Below are positions 17,279 through 27,786 of a stretch of 42,738 nt of DNA, in pieces. Position 1 is the first letter of the stretch, and each line of letters starts with the position of its first letter. The stretch comes from Nocardioides jensenii JCM 1364 = NBRC 14755. GTDB lineage: Bacteria; Actinomycetota; Actinomycetes; Propionibacteriales; Nocardioidaceae. The stretch is from the NCBI RefSeq assembly GCF_001552535.1, contig NZ_BCRJ01000015.1, positions 1 to 42,738 of the forward strand, in the 5' to 3' direction. The notes under the pieces are model-generated. The model saw only the letters and a program-made list of their open reading frames with translations, searched no databases and was not told the DNA's origin. A program made the translations under genes and the position numbers.

Positions 17279-18706
17279 TCACGACCTCCCGGCATCGCCT
17301 GACGGGGCGGCGGACGAGGACGTCCGTGCCCTGCTGGTGACGACGTGGAACAGCAGGATCACCACGACCAGGCCGCAGGTGGAGAGCAGCTGGTTGCGGG
17401 CATCTGTGTCGGTCAGCATCAGCAGCACGAGCGCGGCAAGTGCGGCCAGCACTCCCCAGTTCGACCACGGGTGTGCCCAGGACCGGATCGCCAGCGGGGT
17501 GCCGGCGGCGCGCGCCTCGGCGGCCAGTCGCGGACCGAGACGCAGTTGGGCCACCACGATCAGTGTCCAGACCACGAGCAGGGCTGCTCCGACGGCATTG
17601 AGGAGGATGCCCAACAACGAATCGGGCAACAGCCAGTTGAGCAACACCGCCACGAAGCCGAAGAAGATGGACACGAGAACGGAGACCCACGGCACCTCCG
17701 TCCGAGAGATCCTCGTGAGGGCCGCGGGGCCGTCGCCGCGGCGAGCCAGGGAGTAGGCCATCCGGGACGTTCCGTAGACCTGCGCGTTGAACGCGGAGAG
17801 CAGGGCCAGCACGACCACGACCTCCATCAGCGACGCTGCGACAGGGATCCCGGACAGCTCCAGGACAGCTGCGAAGGGGCCGGCCTCCAGAGCGGGGGAG
17901 TTCCACGGCATGACCAGCACCATCAGCGCGATCGAGCCGAGGTAGAAGAACAGGATCCGCCACACGATGCTGCGGGTGGAACGGGCCACCGCCAATGGGG
18001 GATCCTCGGCCTCGGCGGAGGCGATGGTCACGATCTCGATGCCCCCGAAGGCGAACGCGACGACGAGGAGGCCCGCCGCGACACCGGCAAGCCCGTTGGG
18101 CGCGAAGCCGCCGTCGCCGAGGAGGTGCGTCGTACCGACCGGGTCGGTGCCCGGCAGCAGGCCGAGCGCCAGCAGCACGCCGATCACGAGGAAGGCGATG
18201 ATCGCAGCCACCTTGATGAAGGCGAACCAGAACTCGAACTCACCGAACTGGCGGACGCCCCAGAGGTTGATGACCGCGAAGAGGCTCACGAAGGCCAGTG
18301 CCACCAGCCACTGGGGAACCCCGGGGGTCCAGCCGCTGACGATCTGCGCTGCCCCGGTGATCTCTGCCCCGAGGACCATGACCAGCATGAACCAGTAGAG
18401 CCAGCCGAGCAGGAAGCCCGCCCACGGCCCCAGCGCCTCCTCGGCGTACACGGAGAAGGACCCGCTCGCGGGTCGCGCGCTCGCCATCTCCGCGAGCATG
18501 CGCATGACCAGGATCACCACGGCGCCGGCCAGGGCGTAGGAGACCAGGATCGCCGGACCGGCAGTGGCGATGCCGACCCCGGAGCCGAGGAACAGGCCGG
18601 CCCCGATCGCGGAACCGAGTCCCATCATCGTCAGGTGTCGGGTTCGCAGGCCATGCCCGAGGTGGGCGGTGTCGTCAGCGTGGTCCTGAACCGGTTGGGA
18701 AGTCAT
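17279..18706 (-). CDS. APC-superfamily amino-acid permease (GabP/AnsP-like)
   Basis: The 475-residue protein has 12 predicted membrane segments and the hallmark G-L-G-S-A-I-G-A-G-L-F-L-G-S-G in segment 1. A-E-M-A-S-A-R-P-A-S-G-S-F follows in segment 2, then an A-F-x-G-I-E-I-V-T-I-A-S-A-E-A-E-D-P segment near residue 225. These mark the amino-acid transporter (AAT) branch that imports amino acids or GABA with protons. The substrate cannot be told. AGGAGG lies 4 nt before the ATG, and a TAGGCT -10 (18746-18751, minus strand) gives a leader of about 35 nt. It diverges from the ABC-F gene. Confidence 0.9.
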   Translation of the reverse strand: MTSQPVQDHADDTAHLGHGLRTRHLTMMGLGSAIGAGLFLGSGVGIATAGPAILVSYALAGAVVILVMRMLAEMASARPASGSFSVYAEEALGPWAGFLLGWLYWFMLVMVLGAEITGAAQIVSGWTPGVPQWLVALAFVSLFAVINLWGVRQFGEFEFWFAFIKVAAIIAFLVIGVLLALGLLPGTDPVGTTHLLGDGGFAPNGLAGVAAGLLVVAFAFGGIEIVTIASAEAEDPPLAVARSTRSIVWRILFFYLGSIALMVLVMPWNSPALEAGPFAAVLELSGIPVAASLMEVVVVLALLSAFNAQVYGTSRMAYSLARRGDGPAALTRISRTEVPWVSVLVSIFFGFVAVLLNWLLPDSLLGILLNAVGAALLVVWTLIVVAQLRLGPRLAAEARAAGTPLAIRSWAHPWSNWGVLAALAALVLLMLTDTDARNQLLSTCGLVVVILLFHVVTSRARTSSSAAPSGDAGRS

Positions 18707-18848
18707 CGTCCTCCTGGTCTCGTGTGCCTTCCGGGCAACCGGTCCAGCCTAGGTAAGACGGGCCGGTTCCAGCGACTCCGCGAGCTGCCCGACACCGGGC
18801 CCGTGACCGGGCAGCGGGGCGGCGCCGAGTGGCGTCGCCCGCCAATGA

Positions 18849-18860
18849 CAGGATTGAACG
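18849..18860 (+). promoter_or_regulatory. candidate -10 box for leaderless ABC-F gene
   Basis: CAGGAT at 18849-18854, followed by 6 nt and the ATG at 18861. It differs from TANNNT at the first base, and no Shine-Dalgarno is present. Confidence 0.35.
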
Positions 18861-20522
<1,662 letters not shown>

Positions 20523-20538
20523 TCCGTGCGGCGCGGTG

Positions 20539-21129
20539 TCAGGTCGCTGCGATGACCCGTTCGAGGTACGCCGCCACGTGCTCGTCGTCCCAACCACGTG
20601 ACTCCCGCAGGCCATCGGCCAGCATCGCGAGGTACGCCGGGCTGGGCTGCGTGTGCGGCACGGCGTCGAAACCGTGGGGTGCGGTGAAGGTCAGCATCGG
20701 TAGGCCGTCGCGGACACCGACGTCGATGAGCGTCTCGTAGTGTCCGGGGCCTGCTTCATGGCGCCCAGTCTCGAGGCCGCTGATGATGACCTCCTCGAGG
20801 GGGTCGCCGGGCTCGGGAATGCGGTGCATCTCCTGGGCAGCCACGTCGGCGAACTGCTCGGCGGAGATCAGGTAGGCGCGCGCCGCGGTCGGCCCGTGAG
20901 CATCGTGGTCGTAGAACGCGACCCCGCCGCCCCACACCGGTGACTCGCCCGCGAAGTAGAGCCGGCCGGGCAGATCGACGGCGAGATCCTCGACCGGCAG
21001 CGTCGCGTCGCGCGCCCCGACGTACGTCGTCGCGCCGCCGGGCGGCCGGCCACCGGCGATGTACGTCGCCAGTCTCGCGCGGCTCATGTTGGATCCGTAG
21101 CTGACGTACCAGACCTGTGCATCGCTCAT
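20539..21129 (-). CDS. gamma-glutamylcyclotransferase-like protein
   Basis: The 196-residue protein begins V-W-Y-V-S-Y-G-S-N-M; the Y-G-S-N motif forms the substrate-binding loop of the gamma-glutamylcyclotransferase fold. It continues with G-R-L-Y-F-A-G-E-S-P-V-W-G-G-G-V-A-F-Y. Family members release 5-oxoproline from gamma-glutamyl peptides, but many bacterial relatives have unknown substrates, and in a mycothiol organism glutathione is not expected. ATG 21129 starts right at the family's N-terminus. A CACAAT box (21138-21143, minus strand) 8 nt upstream may give a near-leaderless message. It diverges from the GNAT gene and is convergent with the ABC-F gene, with 16 bp between. Confidence 0.75.
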   Translation of the reverse strand: MSDAQVWYVSYGSNMSRARLATYIAGGRPPGGATTYVGARDATLPVEDLAVDLPGRLYFAGESPVWGGGVAFYDHDAHGPTAARAYLISAEQFADVAAQEMHRIPEPGDPLEEVIISGLETGRHEAGPGHYETLIDVGVRDGLPMLTFTAPHGFDAVPHTQPSPAYLAMLADGLRESRGWDDEHVAAYLERVIAAT

Positions 21130-21192
21130 CGGTCGCCATTGTGCCGGAAATGCGGTGGCACCCCGCAGCGGGCGGCTGCGAGAGTGGCGGTC

Positions 21193-21999
21193 ATGAATCC
21201 TGACGAGCTCCTGGTCGCGTACGACGCCCAGCTGCGCACCGATGCCGAGACCCCCAGTGCGATCGACGTGACCCGCCTGGGGCCGTTGCGCCTGGTGACC
21301 TTCACAGGCGGGCGCGGCTTCGTCACCTATCAGGACCTCGGCGGCGCCGATGCCGACGAGATCGGTCGCTTGGTGGGAGAGGCGCTCGAGCACTACGAGG
21401 CCGACCCCGAGATCACCAAGGTCGAGTGGAAGACCCGCGGCCACGACCGGGCACCCGGACTCCACGAGGCGCTGCTCGAGCACGGTTTCGTGCAGGAGGA
21501 GTCGGAGTCGATCATGATCGGCGAGGCGCAGATGCTGGCCGTCGACGTCGAGCTGCCCGAAGGTGTGACGCTGCGTCAGGTCACCGAGCCGGCCGACGTC
21601 GAGGCGATGTGCGCGATGCAGGGCGAGGTGTTCGGTGACGACCCCGCCGACGGGTCGTCCCACCGGATGGCCGAGGCCATGTTGTCACGCCTGGCCAAGG
21701 ACGACGGGATGGAGCTCTGGGTCGCTGAGGCAGACGGCATGATCGTCAGCGCGGGTCGGCTCGAACCCGTGCCGGACACGGACTTCGCCGGCATCTGGGG
21801 TGGCTCCACCCGACCGGAATGGCGCGGCCGGGGCATCTACCGGGCACTCACCTCGGCCCGCGCCCGCTCCGCCCTGGCTCGTGGAAAGACGCTGATGAAC
21901 AGTGACTCCACCGAGTTCTCGCGGCCCATCCTGGAACGCTCCGGATTCGTCAAGGTCTCGACCACCACACCCTACGAATGGCGTCGCAGCGACGGGTGA
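21193..21999 (+). CDS. GNAT-family N-acetyltransferase
   Basis: The 268-residue protein has a diverged N-terminal half and a C-terminal GNAT fold. The acetyl-CoA loop reads T-R-P-E-W-R-G-R-G-I-Y-R-A-L, preceded by A-G-I-W-G-G-S and followed by N-S-D-S-T-E-F-S-R-P-I-L-E-R-S-G-F. The layout suggests two tandem GNAT-like halves with only the second active. The substrate is unknown. The ATG has no Shine-Dalgarno; GAGAGT lies 7 nt upstream, so a leaderless start is possible. The gene ends 20 bp before a complex palindromic element that separates it from the convergent small gene. Confidence 0.8.
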   Translation: MNPDELLVAYDAQLRTDAETPSAIDVTRLGPLRLVTFTGGRGFVTYQDLGGADADEIGRLVGEALEHYEADPEITKVEWKTRGHDRAPGLHEALLEHGFVQEESESIMIGEAQMLAVDVELPEGVTLRQVTEPADVEAMCAMQGEVFGDDPADGSSHRMAEAMLSRLAKDDGMELWVAEADGMIVSAGRLEPVPDTDFAGIWGGSTRPEWRGRGIYRALTSARARSALARGKTLMNSDSTEFSRPILERSGFVKVSTTTPYEWRRSDG

Positions 22000-22019
22000 C
22001 TGAGGCTCGTCACTGGCTC

Positions 22020-22117
22020 CTGACCGTGCGTTTCTGCCCGATCGACATGAAGTTTCGCGTCGATCGGGCAGTTTCACAGGCGGACCCGCCCTGTGAAACT
22101 GCCCCGAGCACGGTCAG
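22020..22117. repeat. nested, mutually exclusive palindromes between convergent genes
   Basis: Three perfect inverted repeats are layered here. The outer arms are CTGACCGTGC (22020-22029) and its complement (22108-22117). The left inner hairpin pairs 22034-22046 with 22059-22071 (13 bp, 12-nt loop). The right inner hairpin pairs 22066-22080 with 22090-22104 (15 bp, 9-nt loop). The two inner hairpins share GGGCAG at 22066-22071, so they cannot form together. The right outer arm overlaps the last codons of the minus-strand gene. The likely role is a bidirectional terminator; an attenuator or cruciform-forming repeat are alternatives. No T-tract is present. Confidence 0.85.
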
Positions 22118-22344
22118 CGTGAGCCGCGGTTGCGCGGATGGGATCGGGCGGTGCGCTCGTTGCCGTGCTTGTAGTTGCCGGTCAGCCGGGCCATCAGCTC
22201 CTGGTCGTCACCGTCCTCGACGTCGTCGAGGAAGTCGGCGGCCCGGCGGCCGCGAAGCACTCCGGCCGGTCGTCCGTCGTGGGTGATCGCCACGGTGCCG
22301 TCCTTGCGGACCGTGTAGTCGAAGCCCTCGGGTGCGTTGCTCAC
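22114..22344 (-). CDS. small conserved actinobacterial protein, function unknown
   Basis: The 76-residue protein contains D-Y-T-V-R-K-D-G-T-V-A-I-T-H-D-G-R-P-A-G-V-L-R-G, followed by R-A-A-D-F-L-D-D-V-E and a Lys/Arg-rich tail. I recall similar small proteins in actinobacteria without known function. The GTG at 22344 was chosen because the recognisable domain begins just after it and the upstream frame lacks a plausible start. TTGACT lies 6 nt before the GTG but lacks the conserved A of a -10 box. Its 3' end lies within the palindromic element. Confidence 0.65.
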   Translation of the reverse strand: MSNAPEGFDYTVRKDGTVAITHDGRPAGVLRGRRAADFLDDVEDGDDQELMARLTGNYKHGNERTARSHPRNRGSR

Positions 22345-22491
22345 CCGGCCAGTCAACCGCGGTGCGCCGGCGCGCCGCCACCCGATTTCCACCACCCGTG
22401 AGACCTCGCCCACGTGAGCGTCACCAAACCATGGGTTCGCGCGTTGCACCTGATGGCCGCACACCGCGGCCACGGATGAGGAGTACGACGC

Positions 22492-23319
22492 GTGGGACTG
22501 CCGTTCGCCCGACTGCTGGCGCCCCGGCCCGAGGGGCTCGAGGGGCGCGACCCCGACTTCATCCGGCGCATGCTGCCGCGACTGTGGCTGGGCACCAGCC
22601 TCTACTTCCGTCCCGAGGTCAACGGCTTCGAGAACGTGCCCGACGAGCCGGTGCTGTTCGTCGGCAACCACAGCGGCGGGGCCAACATCCCCGACACCTG
22701 GGTGTTCACGCTGGCCTACCACACCTATTTCACCGTCGAAGGCCGCCCTCTCGCCGGGCTCGGCCACAAGATCATCGCGATGACCCCGGTGGTCGGTGAC
22801 TTCGCCCGCAAGTTCGGCATGGTCACCGCCGGCAACGAGAAGGCCGACGAGCTCTTCGCCAATGGTGCCTCGGTGATGGTCTACCCCGGCGGTGACGTCG
22901 AGGCGCTGCGCCCATGGCGCGACCGCAACAAGATCGTCTTCGACGGGCGCAAGGGCTTCCTGCGGCTGGCCCACCGCAACAACGTGAAGATCGTTCCCGT
23001 GGTGGCCACCGGTGGTCAGGACACCTTCTTCGTGATCAACGACGGACGTGCCACGGCGAGATTCCTCAAGCTGGACAAGCTCCTGCGGCTCAAGACGCTC
23101 CCGCTCTCGATCAGCTTCCCGTGGGGGCTGTTGCCCGGCGACCTGCCCCACGTCCCGCTGCCCGCCAAGATCCGCATCCAGGTGCTGCCGCCGATCGACC
23201 TGCGCGAGCTCTTCGGCGACGACCCCGACTGGGACGAGGCCTACGACTACGTCACCAGTCTCATGCAGGTCGGCCTGTCGAACCTGGCCACTCGCACCGT
23301 GATCCCGGTGCTCGGCTGA
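22492..23319 (+). CDS. lysophospholipid acyltransferase-family protein (MGAT-like)
   Basis: The 275-residue protein has the acyltransferase block N-H-S-G-G-A-N-I-P-D with His60 as the likely catalytic base. The second block is Y-P-G-G-D-V-E-A-L-R-P. This G-G-D version is closer to the mono/diacylglycerol acyltransferase-like branch than to PlsC. It should transfer acyl groups at the cytoplasmic membrane, to an unknown glycerolipid or alcohol. GAGGAG lies about 8 nt before the GTG at 22492. The stop overlaps the next ATG (TGATG), coupling it to the SRPBCC gene. Confidence 0.82.
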   Translation: MGLPFARLLAPRPEGLEGRDPDFIRRMLPRLWLGTSLYFRPEVNGFENVPDEPVLFVGNHSGGANIPDTWVFTLAYHTYFTVEGRPLAGLGHKIIAMTPVVGDFARKFGMVTAGNEKADELFANGASVMVYPGGDVEALRPWRDRNKIVFDGRKGFLRLAHRNNVKIVPVVATGGQDTFFVINDGRATARFLKLDKLLRLKTLPLSISFPWGLLPGDLPHVPLPAKIRIQVLPPIDLRELFGDDPDWDEAYDYVTSLMQVGLSNLATRTVIPVLG

Positions 23320-23747
23320 TGGCCACCGACGTCACCCGCACGGTCGTCGTACGCCGGCCCGTGGTGGAGGTCGCTGCCTTCGCGACCGACCCGGACCGGC
23401 TGCTGCCGATCATGGGCGGCATCGACCGCTTCGAACGCGTCGCCGACGGCGAGTACGACGTGTTCCTCGACGTCGGCACCATCCACATCGGTGGCCGCGT
23501 GATGCTCGAGAACCCGGCACCGAACACGCTCGCCTGGCGGTCGGTGCGAGGCACGACCAGCACGTTCCGACTGGTCGTGGAGGAGCACCCCGACGGCTCG
23601 TTGGTGACCGCAAGGATGACGCTGCGACTCAGTGGGCTGCTGATGGCGAGGCTCTCGGAGGTGCTCGGCCGCGGCATCATGGGGCGGCACCTGACCGCCG
23701 GGCTCGAGCAGTTGCGCCACCATCTCGAACACGAGAGTCGTGCGTGA
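23319..23747 (+). CDS. SRPBCC-family (START-like) protein
   Basis: The 142-residue protein has the pattern of a polyketide cyclase/START fold: a first strand with V-V-V-R-R-P-V-V-E-V-A-A-F-A-T-D-P, central strands with I-H-I-G-G-R-V-M-L-E-N and a long C-terminal helix ending L-E-Q-L-R-H-H-L-E-H. Such folds bind hydrophobic ligands. Coupling to the acyltransferase by a one-base stop/start overlap suggests it binds or delivers the lipid used there; that is inference. Confidence 0.75.
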   Translation: MATDVTRTVVVRRPVVEVAAFATDPDRLLPIMGGIDRFERVADGEYDVFLDVGTIHIGGRVMLENPAPNTLAWRSVRGTTSTFRLVVEEHPDGSLVTARMTLRLSGLLMARLSEVLGRGIMGRHLTAGLEQLRHHLEHESRA

Positions 23748-23777
23748 CCTGAGCCACGTCCACGCGTTTGACCAGGC

Positions 23778-24773
23778 ATGACGCCTCTTGCGCTCGTGCC
23801 CGTGGTCGCCCTGATCAGTCTGGGTCTGGCCCTCCCGAGCGCCCCGGCGACGGCCGACGCGGAGGCCCCGACCGCGGTCGCGACGAAGCGGGTCTACCAG
23901 GAGTACGTCTCCCTGGGTGACTCCTGGTCGGCCGACGTGAAGCTCGCCGACCTCAACGGACTGCCCGACACCCGGCACGTGCCGATGGACTGCGCCCAGT
24001 CGCAGAGCAACTACCCGAAGCTGCTGGCCAGGGCGCTGAAGGTGAGGGCGCACCGTGACGCGACCTGCGGATCGGCCACGACCGATGACTTCACGACGCC
24101 GCAGAAGCTGCCACTGGGCGGCACCAACGCCCCGCAGTTCGACCGGCTCACGAAGACGACCGACCTGGTCACCGTCGGCATCGGAGGCAACGATGCCGGC
24201 ATTGCGGCCGCGGCGCTCGACTGTCTCAGCGTGCTGCCCCAGGCACTGCCACTGCCACCGGGCAGCATCCCGTCGCTGCCCAGCTTGGGCGTCCCGCTGC
24301 TGCCCTCACAGCTGCCGCTCGGCGGCTGCAAGGAGCGCTTCACCGCCGGGGGAGTCGACGTCCTCGACCAGGCGATCAAGGCCTCGGAGCCCAAGCTGGT
24401 GCGCGCCCTGCGCCACATCCACAAGCGCTCGCCCCGGGCCCGGATCCTGATGGTCGACTATCTCGCCGCGGTGCCGACCACGGGCTGCTACCCGCTGCTG
24501 CCGATGACCGAGTCCGACCGCGCCTACCTCTACACGACCTTTCGCAAGCTCAACGCGATGATCAGGCGGGCCGCCACGAAGGGCGGCGCGGAGTTCGTCG
24601 ACACCTACACGCCGTCGATCGGGCATGACGTCTGCGCCCCGCCGAACAAGAGGTACGTCGAGGTGGTGGGCGTCTCCGTGAACGGTCCGGGTGTGGGTGT
24701 GCCGGCCCACCCGAACTCGGCAGGTGCCGCTGCCCAGTTCCGTGCGGTGCTCAAGCAGATCCGCTCGCGCTGA
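23778..24773 (+). CDS. secreted SGNH/GDSL-family esterase/lipase
   Basis: The 331-residue protein has an N-terminal signal peptide (hydrophobic 3-20, cleavage near A-T-A-D-A). Catalytic blocks follow: S-L-G-D-S49-W (nucleophile Ser49), Gly in the next block, G-I-G-G-N-D-A-G (Asn) and P-A-H311-P-N-S-A-G (His311). This layout matches Streptomyces-type extracellular lipases/esterases of the SGNH group; several Cys could form disulfides. A proline-rich insertion lies around 155-180. It follows the acyltransferase and SRPBCC genes by 30 bp and may be co-transcribed. Confidence 0.88.
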   Translation: MTPLALVPVVALISLGLALPSAPATADAEAPTAVATKRVYQEYVSLGDSWSADVKLADLNGLPDTRHVPMDCAQSQSNYPKLLARALKVRAHRDATCGSATTDDFTTPQKLPLGGTNAPQFDRLTKTTDLVTVGIGGNDAGIAAAALDCLSVLPQALPLPPGSIPSLPSLGVPLLPSQLPLGGCKERFTAGGVDVLDQAIKASEPKLVRALRHIHKRSPRARILMVDYLAAVPTTGCYPLLPMTESDRAYLYTTFRKLNAMIRRAATKGGAEFVDTYTPSIGHDVCAPPNKRYVEVVGVSVNGPGVGVPAHPNSAGAAAQFRAVLKQIRSR

Positions 24774-24903
24774 GCGAGGTCCGGGTGCCGTTGGGCAGGC
24801 CCCGCACGCCACCGGCCTCGGCCTACCGGCTGGCACTGGACCATGGCAGCGCGTCTCGCCGTTGCTCGCCCTCACCGGTCGACCGAGGGCTCGCCGGCCC
24901 GGC

Positions 24904-25944
24904 TCAGTCGGCTGCTCGCAGGGGAGCCCCCACCGAGTGCATGTGCCGCAGGGCGATCCCGTAGGACTCGACCAGCCCGGCTTCGGCGTACTCCACGCCA
25001 CGCTCGGCGCAGAAGTCGCGCACCATCGGCTGCGCCTTGGCCAGGTTGGCGCACGGCATGCTCGGGAAGAGATGGTGCTCGATCTGGTAGTTCAACCCAC
25101 CCAGCGCGACGTCGACCACGGGGCCACCGCGCACGTTGCGTGAGGTGAGCACCTGCTTGCGCAGGAAGTCCGGCTCGCGGTCACCGGTCAGGGTCGGCAT
25201 CCCCTTGTGGTTCGGGGCGAACGAGCAACCGAGGTAGAGCCCGAACACCGCCTGGTTGAGCAGGATGAACGCCACCGCGAGACCGGGGGAGAGCACCGTG
25301 AAGACCAGGCTGAGGTAGATCACGAAGTGGGCCAGCAGCAGGCCGCCCTCGAGCCGCCTGGCCCTCAGCCCGGGCTTCAGCACGGCCCGCACCCCCGAGA
25401 CATGCAGGTTGAACGCCTCGAGGGTGAGCAGCGGGAAGAACAGGAACGCCTCGTACCTGCCGATGAACCGGGCTGCGCCACTGGCGTGACGGGCCTGCTC
25501 CTGCGACCACAGCAACAGGTCTGGGGAGACGTCCGGGTCGAGCTCCTCGTGGTTGGGGTTGGCGTGGTGGCGGGTGTGCTTGTCCATCCACCAGCCGTAG
25601 CTCATGCCGACACCGAGGTTGCCGACGATGCGCCCCGCGATCTCGCTGGGCCGGCGGGTGCGGAAGACCTGCCGGTGTGCGATGTCGTGCGCCAGCAGGG
25701 CCAGCTGCGCGAACACGACGGCGAGTACGACGGCCGTCACCAGCTGCCAGGCCGTGTTGCCGATGGCCACGAACGACGCCCAGCCGACCACCACCGCGAC
25801 GCCCAGCAGGGCGAAGCGGGCCAGGTAGTAGCCCGGGCGCCGGTCGAGGAGCCCGGCATCGTCGATGCGGCGCCGCAGCTCGGCGAAGTCGGATCCGCCG
25901 TGATCGCGGCGGCTGGCGGGCGCGGTGTGCAGGTCGATGGTCAT
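24904..25944 (-). CDS. membrane fatty-acid desaturase (front-end / acyl-lipid type)
   Basis: The 346-residue protein has the three His boxes of membrane di-iron desaturases: H-D-I-A-H (86-90), H-T-R-H-H (123-127) and Q-I-E-H-H (287-291). Hydrophobic pairs lie between them. The Gln in the third box is typical of front-end desaturases, though bacterial relatives may act as linoleoyl- or acyl-lipid desaturases. No fused cytochrome b5 domain is present, so an external ferredoxin would supply electrons. The message looks leaderless: AAGACT (25951-25956, minus strand) lies 6 nt before the ATG. The 130 bp between it and the convergent esterase gene show only short imperfect repeats. Confidence 0.9.
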   Translation of the reverse strand: MTIDLHTAPASRRDHGGSDFAELRRRIDDAGLLDRRPGYYLARFALLGVAVVVGWASFVAIGNTAWQLVTAVVLAVVFAQLALLAHDIAHRQVFRTRRPSEIAGRIVGNLGVGMSYGWWMDKHTRHHANPNHEELDPDVSPDLLLWSQEQARHASGAARFIGRYEAFLFFPLLTLEAFNLHVSGVRAVLKPGLRARRLEGGLLLAHFVIYLSLVFTVLSPGLAVAFILLNQAVFGLYLGCSFAPNHKGMPTLTGDREPDFLRKQVLTSRNVRGGPVVDVALGGLNYQIEHHLFPSMPCANLAKAQPMVRDFCAERGVEYAEAGLVESYGIALRHMHSVGAPLRAAD

Positions 25945-26019
25945 ACGTCGAGTCTTCGCCGACGCCGGGCCGTGCGCGATGGCGCTCAGTCCCGTTCGGT
26001 GGTGGTGCCAGCACCACCC

Positions 26020-26685
26020 TCAGCTCACCTCAGCCGGGTCACGCTCCTCGACGCCGAGCACGATCAGCACCTGGGCGACCACGTAGGTGAGCATGATCCA
26101 GAAGCCGTCGTGCGCGATCTCGATCTCGCTGAAGGCACCCAGCGCGATCAGCCCGTCGGAGACCAGGAAGACCGCGCCGCCCGCCCACACCATCGGGTTC
26201 ACCCCGGTGGCCAGCACCGCCATCACGCCCAGGCAGGCGCCATAGACGAGCACCGGGACGAGCAATGAGCCGGCACCATCGGCGCACAGCGCGACCAGCA
26301 GCGCCACGGCCACGACGTACGGCGCGAGGGCGACCCGGCCGACGTGGAACACGGAGCGGTCGGCGTAGGGCCGGAACGCGACGATGTAGGTGACCTGGGC
26401 GAGCAGGAAGCAGCCGACCATCACCAGGAACTCGGCGTCTCCGGAGAAGAACCTCGGCAGCGCATCACCCAGCCAGGAGAAGAGGAGCGCCACCAGGGTG
26501 AGCCGAGCCAGACGGGGTCGATCCGGACGGGAGTCGAGCCACAGGGCGCCGGCCAGCAGCGGCATCAGCAGCCACTGGGTGCCGTCAGCGACACGGTCCT
26601 GCTCCATCCATTGCGCCCAGAGGTGCACGCCGGTGACCGCCGACAACGTGCCCAGCAGGGTCACCGACAGCACGGGACGAGGCAT
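26020..26685 (-). CDS. YhhN/TMEM86-family protein (lysoplasmalogenase-like)
   Basis: The 221-residue protein has about eight hydrophobic segments and family marks such as L-F-S-W-L-G-D-A-L, F-L-L-A-Q-V-T-Y-I-V-A-F and A-V-F-L-V-S-D-G-L-I-A. Animal and some bacterial YhhN proteins hydrolyse the vinyl-ether bond of lysoplasmalogens. Its ATG overlaps the stop of the FUSC gene (TGATG), so the two are coupled. It extends the run of lipid-related genes in this region. The frame is open far upstream on the minus strand, but that is a shadow. Confidence 0.85.
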   Translation of the reverse strand: MPRPVLSVTLLGTLSAVTGVHLWAQWMEQDRVADGTQWLLMPLLAGALWLDSRPDRPRLARLTLVALLFSWLGDALPRFFSGDAEFLVMVGCFLLAQVTYIVAFRPYADRSVFHVGRVALAPYVVAVALLVALCADGAGSLLVPVLVYGACLGVMAVLATGVNPMVWAGGAVFLVSDGLIALGAFSEIEIAHDGFWIMLTYVVAQVLIVLGVEERDPAEVS

Positions 26686-27710
26686 CAGGCACGACTCCGA
26701 TCGCGAGTGAGGTATCCGGTCAGGATGCCGATGACGACACCGATCACGGTCTCGACACCCCGGTCGAAGAGCAGGGTTCTGGTGGGTGTGGGCGCGGCCA
26801 GGTGCACCATCAGCAACGCCAACGGCGTGATCACCACGAGGGCCAGTGCATAGTTCCGGCCGACGAGGAGCTCGGCCCCGACCTGGAGCACCACGACCAC
26901 CAGGATCAGCACCAGGCCGCGTGGTTCCAGGGCGAGGAGCAGCCCGGCCGTGAGCAGTCCGAGCCCGGTCCCGACGACCCGCTGCAGGCCCCTCACCAGT
27001 TGCGGGAACAGGTCCTTGGCGGCCAGCGGAACCACGGCGGAGACCATCGCCCAGTAGGGATGCCCGATTCCGATCCCGGTGGCAACCGCGCCGGCGACCA
27101 GGACGCCGATCACACTGCGGGCCACGTGTCTCCGGGCCGCGGAGGGGTGTCGCGGGTGCCAGGCGGAGGCCCGACCGGACGGACGGCGTACGGCGCGCCA
27201 GGCGGAACCTGCCGAGCCCACACCGACGGCGAAGAGGGCCGAGCCGCCCGCGACCAGCACGGCGGCGCCCAGGTCCTCGACCTGGGCGGGGATCGAGGCG
27301 ACCGCGGCGAAGGCGAAGATCATGAAGAGAGGCCCGGGTGGGTGCCAGTCCTCCAGGTCCGAGAACCACGAGCCGATGCCGGCGACCAGGCCGGCCACCG
27401 GCACGGCCAGCCAGGCGCGGTGCGGTGAGATCCCGACGACCACACCCAGCGCCACCGAAGCGGTCAGTGCGACGGCGAGGGTGACCTGCAGCTGAGCCCT
27501 GCCCCGGCCACCCCGCTGGCGTCCGTAGAGGGACGTGAACGCACCGAAGGCGGCATAGATCGACCAGTCGAGGTGACCCATCGACCAGAGCACCAGCAGC
27601 GGAACCAGCACCGAGAGGCCGGCCCGCAGCGCGACACGGTGCGCGCCGTTGTGGGGACCGACTCGCAGTGCGGAGCGAGTCAGGTCGCGGTGGAGGATCA
27701 CTGCACGCAT
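26685..27710 (-). CDS. FUSC-family membrane protein (aromatic acid exporter-like)
   Basis: The 341-residue protein has two repeats of five or six hydrophobic segments separated by a basic loop (about 170-195). The segment W-S-I-Y-A-A-F-G-A-F-T-S-L-Y-G-R near residue 50 and the later H-P-Y-W-A-M-V-S-A-V-V-P-L-A typify the FUSC/PET group, which includes fusaric-acid and aromatic-acid exporters. The substrate is unknown. AAGGCAGA just before the ATG is a plausible ribosome site. It is the first gene of a two-gene operon and diverges from the thioesterase gene. Confidence 0.8.
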   Translation of the reverse strand: MRAVILHRDLTRSALRVGPHNGAHRVALRAGLSVLVPLLVLWSMGHLDWSIYAAFGAFTSLYGRQRGGRGRAQLQVTLAVALTASVALGVVVGISPHRAWLAVPVAGLVAGIGSWFSDLEDWHPPGPLFMIFAFAAVASIPAQVEDLGAAVLVAGGSALFAVGVGSAGSAWRAVRRPSGRASAWHPRHPSAARRHVARSVIGVLVAGAVATGIGIGHPYWAMVSAVVPLAAKDLFPQLVRGLQRVVGTGLGLLTAGLLLALEPRGLVLILVVVVLQVGAELLVGRNYALALVVITPLALLMVHLAAPTPTRTLLFDRGVETVIGVVIGILTGYLTRDRSRA

Positions 27711-27774
27711 TCTGCCTTGCCCCGGGCCAGGGAGAGCACGTGCTCCCGCATCGTCGCTCGGGGCTCGGGCTACC

Positions 27775-27786
27775 TAGGATCAACGC
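27775..27786 (+). promoter_or_regulatory. -10 box for leaderless thioesterase gene
   Basis: TAGGAT at 27775-27780, 6 nt before the ATG at 27787, with no ribosome-binding sequence between them. Confidence 0.6.
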
